A stretch of 64,000 nt of DNA, from NCBI GenBank assembly GCA_028752905.1, contig JAQNBH010000015.1:31184488-31248487 (forward strand), in the 5' to 3' direction. Shown here in pieces: positions 33,801 to 42,859 of the stretch. Positions within the stretch are counted from its first letter, which is position 1; the number at the start of each line of letters is the position of its first letter. The stretch is from Cladorhizidae sp. MBARI D1340-BT2. Taxonomy: Eukaryota > Porifera > Demospongiae > Poecilosclerida > Cladorhizidae. Both the position numbers and the translations under genes were made by a program. The notes beneath the pieces are model-generated. The model made no database searches, was not told the origin of the DNA, and saw only the letters and a list, made by a program, of their open reading frames with translations.

Positions 33801-36800
33801 TGGAAGGTGAGCCACCATGGAAGGTCAGCCATCATGGAAGGTCAGCCACCATGGAAGGTGAGCCACCATGGAAGTTGAGCCATCATGGAAGGTCAGCCAC
33901 CATGGAAGGTCAGCCATCATGGAAGGTCAGCCACCATGGAAGGTGAGCCACCATGGAAGGTCAGCCACCATGGAAGGTGAGCCACCATGGAAGGTCAGCC
34001 ACCATGGAAGGTCAGCCACCATGGAAGGTCAGCCACCATGGAAGGTGAGCCATCATGGAAGGTCAGCCATCATGGAAGGTGAGCCACCATGGAAGGTCAG
34101 CCACCATGGAAGGTCAGCCACCATGGAAGGTGAGCCATCATGGAAGGTGAGCCACCATGGAAGGTCAGCCACCATGGAAGGTGAGCCATCATGGAAGGTC
34201 AGTCACCATGGAAGGTTAGCGACCATGGAAGGTGAGCCATCATGGAAGGTCAGCCATCATGGAAGGTCAGCCACCATGGAAGGTGAGCCACCATGGAAGG
34301 TCAGCCATCATGGAAGGTCAGCCACCATGGAAGGTTAGCGACCATGGAAGGTGAGCCACCATGGAAGGTCAGCCATCATGGAAGGTCAGCCACCATGGAA
34401 GGTGAGCCACCATGGAAGGTGAGCCATCATGGAAGGTCAGCCATCATGGAAGTTGAGCCATCATGGAAGGTCAGCCACCATGGAAGGTCAGCCACCATGG
34501 AAGGTCAGCCACCATGGAAGGTGAGCCACCATGGAAGGTCAGCCATCATGGAAGGTGAGCCACCATGGAAGGTCAGCCACCATGGAAGGTCAGCCACCAT
34601 GGAAGGTCAGCCACCATGGAAGGTCAGCCATCATGGAAGGTGAGCCATCATGGAAGGTCAGCCATCATGGAAGGTCAGCCACCATGGAAGGTGAGCCACC
34701 ATGGAAGGTCAGCCACCATGGAAGGTCAGCCAACATGGAAGGTGAGCCACCATGGAAGGACAGCCACCATGGAAGGTCAGCCATCATGGAAGGTGAGCCA
34801 CCATGGAAGGTCAGCCACCATGGAAGGTGAGCCACCATGGAAGGTGAGCCACCATGGAAGGTGAGCCACCATGGAAGGTGAGCCACCATGGAAGGTGAGC
34901 CACCATGGAAGGTGAGCCCCACCATGGAAGGTGAGCCACCATGGAAGGTGAGCCACCATGGAAGGTGAGCCACCATGGAAGGTGAGCCACCATGGAAGGT
35001 GAGCCACCATGGAAGGTGAGCCACCATGGAAGGTGAGCCACCATGGAAGGTGAGCCACCATGGAAGGTGAGCCACCATGGAAGGTGAGCCACCATGGAAG
35101 GTGAGCCACCATGGAAGGTGAGCCACCATGGAAGGTCAGCCATCATGGAAGGTCAGCCATCATGGAAGGTCAGCCACCATGGAAGGTGAGCCACCATGGA
35201 AGGTCAGCCACCATGGAAGGTGAGCCACCATGGAAGGTGAGCCACCATGGAAGGTGAGCCACCATGGAAGGTGAGCCACCATGGAAGGTGAGCCACCATG
35301 GAAGGTGAGCCACCATGGAAGGTGAGCCACCATGGAAGGTGAGCCCCACCATGGAAGGTGAGCCACCATGGAAGGTGAGCCACCATGGAAGGTGAGCCAC
35401 CATGGAAGGTCAGCCACCATGGAAGGTGAGCCACCATGGAAGGTGAGCCACCATGGAAGGTGAGCCACCATGGAAGGTGAGCCACCATGGAAGGTCAGCC
35501 ATCATGGAAGGTCAGCCATCATGGAAGGTCAGCCACCATGGAAGGTCAGCCACCATGGAAGGTCAGCCACCATGGAAGGTCAGCCACCATGGAAGGTCAG
35601 CCATCATGGAAGGTGAGCCAACATGGAAGGTCAGCCATCATGGAAGGTCAGCCACCATGGAAGGTGAGCCACCATGGAAGGTCAGCCACCATGGAAGGTC
35701 AGCCACGATGGAAGGTGAGCCACCATGGAAGGTCAGCCACCATGGAAGGTGAGCCATCATGGAAGGTCAGCCATCATGGAAGGTCAGTCACCATGGAAGG
35801 TCAGCCACCATGGAAGGTCAGCCACCATGGAAGGTGAGCCACCATGGAAGGTCAGCCACCATGGAAGGTCAGCCATCATGGAAGGTGAGCCACCATGGAA
35901 GGTCAGCCACCATGGAAGGTCAGCCACCATGGAAGGTCAGCCACCATGGAAGGTCAGCCACCATGGAAGGTGAGCCACCATGGAAGGTGAGCCACCATGG
36001 AAGGTCAGCCACCATGGAAGGTGAGCCACCATGGAAGGTGAGCCACCATGGAAGGTGAGCCACCATGGAAGGTGAGCCACCATGGAAGGTGAGCCACCAT
36101 GGAAGGTCAGCCACCATGGAAGGTCAGCCACCATGGAAGGTCAGCCACCATGGAAGGTGAGCCACCATGGAAGGTGAGCCACCATGGAAGGTCAGCCACC
36201 ATGGAAGGTGAGCCACCATGGAAGGTGAGCCACCATGGAAGGTGAGCCACCATGGAAGGTGAGCCACCATGGAAGGTGAGCCACCATGGAAGGTCAGCCA
36301 CCATGGAAGGTGAGCCACCATGGAAGGTGAGCCACCATGGAAGGTGAGCCACCATGGAAGGTGAGCCACCATGGAAGGTGAGTCACCATGGAAGGTCAGC
36401 CACCATGGAAGGTCAGCCACCATGGAAGGTCAGCCACCATGGAAGGTGAGCCACCATGGAAGGTGAGCCACCATGGAAGGTGAGCCACCATGGAAGGTGA
36501 GCCACCATGGAAGGTGAGCCACCATGGAAGGTCAGCCATCATGGAAGGTCAGCCATCATGGAAGGTCAGCCACCATGGAAGGTGAGCCACCATGGAAGGT
36601 GAGCCACCATGGAAGGTCAGCCACCATGGAAGGTCAGCCACCATGGAAGGTCAGCCATCATGGAAGGTGAGCCAACATGGAAGGTCAGCCATCATGGAAG
36701 GTCAGCCACCATGGAAGGTGAGCCACCATGGAAGGTCAGCCACCATGGAAGGTCAGCCACGATGGAAGGTGAGCCACCATGGAAGGTCAGCCACCATGGA

Positions 36801-37587
36801 AGGTGAGCCATCATGGAAGGTCAGCCATCATGGAAGGTCAGTCACCATGGAAGGTCAGCCACCATGGAAGGTCAGCCACCATGGAAGGTCAGCCACCATG
36901 GAAGGTCAGCCACCATGGAAGGTCAGCCACCATGGAAGGTCAGCCACCATGGAAGGTCAGCCACCATGGAAGGTCAGCCACCATGGAAGGTGAGCCACCA
37001 TGGAAGGTGAGCCACCATGGAAGGTCAGCCACCATGGAAGGTCAGCCACCATGGAAGGTCAGCCACCATGGAAGGTGAGCCACCATGGAAGGTGAGCCAC
37101 CATGGAAGGTGAGCCACCATGGAAGGTGAGCCACCATGGAAGGTCAGCCACCATGGAAGGTCAGCCACCATGGAAGGTCAGCCACCATGGAAGGTCAGCC
37201 ACCATGGAAGGTGAGCCACCATGGAAGGTGAGCCACCATGGAAGGTCAGCCACCATGGAAGGTGAGCCACCATGGAAGGTGAGCCACCATGGAAGGTGAG
37301 CCACCATGGAAGGTGAGCCACCATGGAAGGTGAGCCACCATGGAAGGTCAGCCACCATGGAAGGTGAGCCACCATGGAAGGTGAGCCACCATGGAAGGTG
37401 AGCCACCATGGAAGGTGAGTCACCATGGAAGGTCAGCCACCATGGAAGGTCAGCCACCATGGAAGGTCAGCCACCATGGAAGGTCAGCCACCATGGAAGG
37501 TCAGCCACCATGGAAGGTCAGCCACCATGGAAGGTGAGCCACCATGGAAGGTGAGCCACCATGGAAGGTCAGCCACCATGGAAGGTA
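30888..37587 (+). repeat. 17-bp array, about 390 copies of a splice-donor-like unit
   Basis: The unit is CATGGAAGGTGAGCCAC, with GTGAGCC/GTCAGCC and CCACC/CCATC as the main variants. The plus strand reads AAG|GTGAGC in most units, a strong 5' splice-site consensus, with AAG|GTCAGC in the others. Three units make 51 bp, so all plus frames give the same 17-residue pattern (MEGEPPWKVSHHGRSAT) and minus frames give LPWWLTFHGGSPSMVA. Frames are broken only where a unit has an indel. Longer-order duplications exist: about 1,314 bp (32163 and 33477) and about 1,040-1,054 bp (35.7-36.4 against 36.8-37.5 kb). The array is 6.7 kb, a tenth of the window. Confidence 0.97.
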
Positions 37588-37894
37588 TCTGCTTAGTGAC
37601 TAGATAGCTAACTGACTAAAAACTTAGCTAGCAACTGCCCAAACTATTATTTCTTAAAAGAAGTCCAGAATGGGTTCACAAGTTACTTTGTCTTTCGTAA
37701 CAAGTCATGGTCGTAAGCTAGCTAGCTAGCTCTAATAGAATGCTAGCTATTACCTTTATTCGAGCTGGCATGGCTTAACCAGATGTAGCTAACCACTCTT
37801 GGTGTCTAGCCTTCAGCCTACATAATTATCTATATCAACCCACCAATATTCCACGTGGTCATATGCTCATGTAGACTTTATAATAAGGTAATAG
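37588..37894 (+). other. duplicated locus, unit 1 (right of array)
   Basis: The sequence after the last repeat matches 38303-38500 in order: CTAACT.AAAA, AAGTTACTTTGT.TTC, TAGCTCTAATAGAATGCTAGC. So the array lies between two parts of one duplicated unit, at the position of the splice donor. Confidence 0.6.
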
Positions 37895-38500
37895 TATATT
37901 ATGCCAGACCACAGAGATTCAGCTAAGCATATTCCAGAGGATATCCGACAACCTAAGCGGTTCTACACCCCAAAAGCATGTCTATAGCCTTTAGCACTAG
38001 TAAGTTTGCCATAGGAAGGAACATATGTTGGAAGCACCATTGATTTTGCTAGCTAGCTAACAAGATCAACGGTGCTTCCAAGCTTTAGCTACGTACCCTA
38101 GTGTTGATGTGGTCATTTATTTACCAGTGAACAGTAACTCCGCTGTGCTTGTGTACACTAGCTTGTAGACAACCTAGTGCATATTAGTGGCACACCCACA
38201 TTCTTCTGTCAGCAAAATTTATAATTAGTGCCCAGATGAGAGTAACCAGCAAAATGGTCTTGTTGCGTTCTGCTCTTCTAAGAAGCAGAGCTGTCACAGA
38301 AGGTAAGATGATCTAGTTGTTCAACATTAGGTAGCTAACTAAAAGCTAGGCTATCCACTACCTAACAATTGCTTCTAGAAGCTCAGATTGCGAGTCCCAA
38401 GTTACTTTGTTCTTCATGACAATTATGACTATGAAATCTGTAGCTAGTTCTAATAGAAAGCTAGCTGTTAGTTTTGCTAGAGCTTAGGTAGTAAGGCATT
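37895..38500 (+). other. duplicated locus, unit 2 (without array)
   Basis: The paralogue of 30430-37894, lacking the 17-bp array. It contains the short first exon at 38236-38302. It gives the best view of what the locus looked like before the array expanded. Confidence 0.6.
38236..38302 (+). CDS. candidate first coding exon, Arg-rich N-terminus
   Basis: ATG opens 22 codons (MRVTSKMVLLRSALLRSRAV...) and one base before a good donor (GAAG|GTAAGATG). The peptide is positively charged with Arg, Ser and Leu spaced as in a mitochondrial targeting peptide and no acidic residue until its end. That is an inference from composition. No downstream exon was identified with confidence: an open stretch near 38815-38920 (VQEAVLPLATGGHKY...) is not clearly linked. 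The same region of the tandem copy has lost the ATG. Confidence 0.35.
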
Positions 38501-39239
38501 GTATCTAAATTGTATCAATGAAGAGTTTGTTGACAGAAATAGTAGATATGATGATGACTGCTATTGATAGTTTTCATCTTGTCTCCAAATGCAGGGGGAT
38601 ATGTTCTGAACAAGGACACTCTGTAAAAGCCAGCTCTTCAAGGAATAATTGATGTTAATATTTATGTTTGAATAACCTGTGAAGTCAGGAACAGATCCAG
38701 AGGATTGAATTGCAGTAGGAGGAGCTGGAAGTGAGTGTGGGGGAGTGGCTTGACAACTGCGACAGTAGGGGAGCTGGAAACGATGTTGAGGAGAGGTAGT
38801 TTGTTCTTTGGAAGGTCCAAGAAGCTGTACTGCCACTGGCTACTGGTGGACACAAATATCAAGTGAAGTGCCGGCTGCTCATGTGTTCCTCCGCAAACAT
38901 GCCCTCGTCCGGATAGCCCTAGAAGTCACTGTCAGATTCGTCACTTGGAGGCATGTCCAAGTGCTCCAGCAAGAAATCTGGGCCAGATGTGACTACTGCA
39001 AACGATTCTATGTCTAATTTATACGAAAAAGGGAAATGCCAGTTGCTTATAGAAGGAAGTTACAATGCATGAATGAATTACCGCCAAAATAATGGTGGTT
39101 AAGTATGCACGTTCGAATGCGTTACTGACCGGCAAAGGGTTCAAAAACAAAGGTTGCACTAAGCGTTTGTGGTCTAATTGGTAAATTTCGTACGTTTTTT
39201 ATATAATCAAAAAGAAATGAAGTAAGAAAATTTACCAAT
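38501..39239. other. unique sequence, no gene supported
   Basis: On the minus strand near 38925-39010 a frame reads FLLEHLDMPPSDESDSDF and then stops. The acidic Ser-Asp-Glu run resembles the N-terminus of a piggyBac-type transposase, but it is too short to call. Confidence 0.25.
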
Positions 39240-39345
39240 GCAGACAGCAAACATTACAGGTGTGGGTGGGTAGAGGGGTAGAGGGGTAGGGCAGGTGGGT
39301 AGGGCAGGTGTGTATGGCAGGTAGATAGGTAGATAGATAGGTATG
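39240..39345. repeat. GGTA/GGCAGGT microsatellite
   Basis: Imperfect GGGTAGAGG and GATAGGTA runs, directly before dispersed repeat copy 2. Confidence 0.85.
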
Positions 39346-39355
39346 TTGCTTTTGC

Positions 39356-39440
39356 CTAGCAACAATTAAACTAAGAAAACCAAATTTGTGTGTCATTCTA
39401 GCTTTAGCTACGCTCCCTCCTCTTCTAAGCTCTATATAGT
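39356..39440 (+). repeat. dispersed repeat, copy 2
   Basis: TAGCAACAATTAAACTAAG, TTTGTGTGTC and GCTCCCTCCTCTTCTAAGCT in the same order as at 24517-24617. 39441-39745 holds nothing recognisable. Confidence 0.65.
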
Positions 39441-39745
39441 AAGCAGTGGAATATATAGTAAGCAGTGGAACTGAGCACTTCCTAATTATATACATGAGTT
39501 CATTTTCCACCTTCAGCTAGCTAGCTACATATGTACATCGCAGCTGCCACATGCATATGTTATCTATCATAGTTATATATATATATCTCTTGCAAGTATT
39601 CCTTGACAGTCTTAGCAACCTGGGAGTAGAGCGTATGAGAGGCCTCCCACAAGTGCAGGAGTGTATAGGTTTGAGCACCTTGTGTTCTGTCATTAGTGAT
39701 GCCAACAAGTAATGCAGGAGTTTGTGAGATTGTATAAAGAGCTAC

Positions 39746-39965
39746 TCTTCATCCTGCCCCCTCCACTTTGCTACCTTCATCCTGCCCCCTCCACCTTGCC
39801 CCATTCATCCTGCCCCCTCCCCCTTGCCCCCTTCATCCTGCCCCCTCCACCTTGCCCCCTTAATCCTGCCCCCCCTTGCCCCCTTCATCTTGCCCCCTCC
39901 ACTTTGCTACCTTCATCCTGCCCCCTCCACCTTGCCCCCTCCACCCTGCCTTTCTCCCTCCCACC
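39746..39965. repeat. 27-bp C-rich minisatellite
   Basis: TTCATCCTGCCCCCTCCACC plus TTGCCCC, about eight imperfect copies. Part of its right end is included in the following 316-bp duplication. Confidence 0.9.
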
Positions 39966-39998
39966 TTCCTCATGTCATAGTACTCCAAATGAGGTAAA

Positions 39999-40108
39999 AC
40001 ACTCGAGAAGTATGTGTTACGCCACCCATTAACAAGGACAAGATCTAGGGATCCGATCCCTGATCTTGTCCTTGTTAATGGGTGGCGTAACATATACTTC
40101 TCGAGTGT
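39999..40108. repeat. 110-bp foldback palindrome (also 40315-40424)
   Basis: Arms of about 54 bp begin ACACTCGAGAAGTATGTGTT and end with its complement at 40108, meeting at AGGGATC-C-GATCCCT. Only one or two bases are unpaired. The loop is essentially a single base, so this is a cruciform-forming sequence. A second copy lies 316 bases to the right. Confidence 0.9.
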
Positions 40109-40131
40109 CTAATAATCAACTTGAATTTTAA

Positions 40132-40230
40132 CTCTCAATGAACTCTCAGTTGACATAATAACATTACAATAACCTTCTCAATAATCAACTTGAAATTATA
40201 TTCTCTCGACGTTTTGACTAGATGCTCTAG
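40132..40230 (+). mobile_element. MITE end, forward copy
   Basis: CTCTCAATGAACTCTCAGTT... to GATGCTCTAG; nearly the same as 12048-12146 and 40448-40546. It lies in copy 1 of the 316-bp duplication. Confidence 0.7.
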
Positions 40231-40447
40231 CCCCTGCCCCCTCCACCTTGCCCCCTCCACCCTGCCTTTCTCCCTCCCACCTTCCTCATGTCATAGTACT
40301 CCAAATGAGGTAAAACACTCGAGAAGTATGTGTTACGCCACCCATTAACAAGGACAAGATCTAGGGATCCGATCCCTGATCTTGTCCTTGTTAATGGGTG
40401 GCGTAACATATACTTCTCGAGTGTCTAATAATCAACTTGAATTTTAA

Positions 40448-40751
40448 CTCTCAATGAACTCTCAGTTGACATAATAACATTACAATAACCTTCTCAATAA
40501 TCAACTTGAAATTATATTCTCTCGACGTTTTGACTAGATGCTCTAGCCTTCATCAGGAATAAATGAATTTTAATCTCTCATTATCCGTCTAGAATCATAA
40601 TTGTGTTCCACAATCTGCGAGGTGACTGGCCATTAATTGGTAAGTGGGAGACTTAAGATAAAACCTGATCACATGACAAGGTCTGGCTTCAAGTTGATCT
40701 CAATAAGGTCATTGTAATTTCCCTATGTCAACTGAGAGTTCGTTGAGAATA
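40448..40751. mobile_element. MITE with ~64-bp inverted ends
   Basis: The left end CTCTCAATGAACTCTCAGTT... (40448-40546) is matched in inverse complement by TTCAAGTTGATCTCAATAAG... to TATGTCAACTGAGAGTTC (40688-40751). This gives a 304-bp element with long, diverged inverted ends. Inside, directly after the left end, is a single GATGCTCTAGCCTTCATCAG GAATAA motif, the unit core of the 33-bp array at 13-14 kb. No clear target duplication. No coding capacity. Confidence 0.6.
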
Positions 40752-41875
40752 CATAAGCCAATCAGATAGCTGCATTTGAAAATAATATATAAACAATTTA
40801 AAAAAACTCGAGTTCTTCAGGTTGAAACTAGAGAGGTATTTTCACAAACCCGAGAAGTCTTCCAGATCAATTTCTTCAACCATGCCATTGCAACCAGAGG
40901 GCTGTCCACATCTGACATGGACTACTATAACTAACTATATTGTGAATCTAATGGCTCCATGGTAGACCATCGGCCCCAGAGGGAAGGCTAGCAACATGCT
41001 CAGAGAAGGGCCCAGGACTTCATCGTTGGTAACTTAAGTAGAAACCGTTGAAGGTTAAAAGTTTAGACTCTCGCGACCATCAAAACTATAAACACCACCG
41101 GTGGATACTCCCAGCCACGTATCTCTGGTTCCCTGACATTGCCGAACCTATTTTTTGATATTCTGGTAGAGTAATAGTTAAGATATGAAAGTATGGAGTT
41201 ATGGCAATAACAAAAGATGCTTAAATTTATATTTATTTAATTTATTTATTTTCTCTAAAACCAGGCACATGTGACATTACACTCGTTAAAAGTTAACAAA
41301 CTTTACGTGCATAATTTAGTCACTTTGAAGAGCAAGCGTTTACAATAAAGTGCGAGTGTTGTCTTGTAATATCATATCAACGTCCTGGCAACACCATCGA
41401 GGAAGTGGACAGTGCCAACAAAAAACGTATAACCTTTTTTTTTACAAATAAATTTGCAACATCCGGGGTGATGGCAACCATGTTGCTACTTTTGCTCGTT
41501 GCAATTTTCATAATTAATGACCCGAGCTGGGTGCCACATGACATGCACTCACTGGTAACCATCATTCAAGTAGAGGAAACTGGAATGAAGCCTGGTGCTA
41601 CTGCTCTACTAACTCACTCCCAGGCAGACGGAACCTTCTTGCACTGAAACCTGCAGCCACGAGAGACCTTCGAGTCCACCATTCTGGCAGCAGCGACCTG
41701 TGGCATAGGTGTGTGTTTTATATACATCATAGTTACACATGGAGGAGGGAGGTACCCGGAGAAATCCCCCCTCTTCCTCCCAAAGTCTAGGGCCCCCCCC
41801 TGAACCACAAGAATGATTTATTCATCTTCTTTCAAGTAGTACAACAGAAACTACAAAAAACAAAACTATCTTTGA
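40752..41875. other. unique sequence, no gene supported
   Basis: Overlapping frames at 41377-41647 on both strands are short and unrecognised. The plus one contains a hydrophobic run (MATMLLLLLVAIFII) without signal or domain context. Confidence 0.35.
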
Positions 41876-41900
41876 AATTACAATAATAATAATAATGATA

Positions 41901-41968
<68 letters not shown>

Positions 41969-42200
41969 CATGATAATAATGATACTGTAATAAGATAATA
42001 ATAATAATAATGATAATATAATGATAACAAAATATAATGATAACAATAATTATTATTATAGTGATAATAATGATGGTGATAATAACAACAACAACAACAA
42101 TAATGATAATAATAATAATAATGGTAATAATAATAATAATAATAATGATAATAATAATAACAAGTAAGTAAAGACAAAAACAAACAAATAAAAGGTTATA
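41876..42200. repeat. GAT/AAT trinucleotide microsatellites
   Basis: About 24 GAT units (near 41898-41970) pass into AAT, GATA and AAC mixtures up to about 42170. Confidence 0.92.
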
Positions 42201-42282
42201 TATATAGATAGATATATCTAAAGGACCTGTCAAAACAAACACCTAGTCCTTCTACATGACAAGACAAGGTTAAGCAGTACAT

Positions 42283-42385
42283 AATAATAGTAATAGTAGT
42301 AGATTAGTATAGCAGTGGTATAACAGTAGTAGTAGTATAACTAGTAGTATAGTAGTAGTATAGTCGTAGTAGTAGAGTAGTAGCA
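42283..42385. repeat. AGT/GTA trinucleotide microsatellite
   Basis: Imperfect TAGTAGTAG tract. 42386-42547 holds nothing recognisable. Confidence 0.85.
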
Positions 42386-42547
42386 CGTTTTATTAATCAA
42401 CTATTAATTAATTAATTATCTATTTATCCACTATTTATCCACCTGTTAATAAATAATAATGAGTGGGATTATAAAGTCCTCAGGACTCATGTCTCCCCCA
42501 AAACAATGTTCCCTTCACCGAATCAGCGTTGCCTCTTTGCATGGCGA

Positions 42548-42826
42548 CTACCAATCTATAGTTGAGGAAGAGGAGTGAGTAGTCGTCCTTAGCCCCTCAG
42601 GGAGGTGATGGTTCCAAACCATTCCTGACAACTCCACTGCTAGTAGTTGGAAGCTATAAGATGAGTCGACGTTGTCATGCTTGACCTTCTTCTTCACCTC
42701 TGCCAGAGAAGCCACTGCACCTGCCTCCTTACTTGCGGCATTCGGCGTGTAAGGAGGGGCAGAGTAATCCATGCACTTGAGATCATGTGATGCTCCGAGA
42801 TGTAACTTTGGCTGCAGACAAAGCAC
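42548..42826 (-). pseudogene. RT-like ORF, C-terminal fragment
   Basis: The minus-strand frame contains NAASKEAGAVASLAEVKKKV, matching the ATSKAGAVAALAEEKKKAKY linker of the fragment at 21781-22079. It then diverges (SSYSFQLLAVELSGMVWN). It lies downstream, on the same strand, of the RT palm fragment at 45929-46327. The two are separated by the 38-bp array. Confidence 0.55.
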
Positions 42827-42859
42827 AGCTAATGATGATATTGATGGACGTGTAGCTAA

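Larger units (their letters stand above)
39918..40549. repeat. 316-bp tandem duplication (2 copies)
   Basis: 39918-40233 and 40234-40549 are near identical. Each contains the end of the C-rich minisatellite, a 110-bp foldback and a MITE end. Confidence 0.9.

Noticed and set aside
38925..39010. Minus-strand PSDESDSDF frame as a third piggyBac-type gene
   Set aside because: Only a few acidic residues before a stop; no catalytic motifs nearby.
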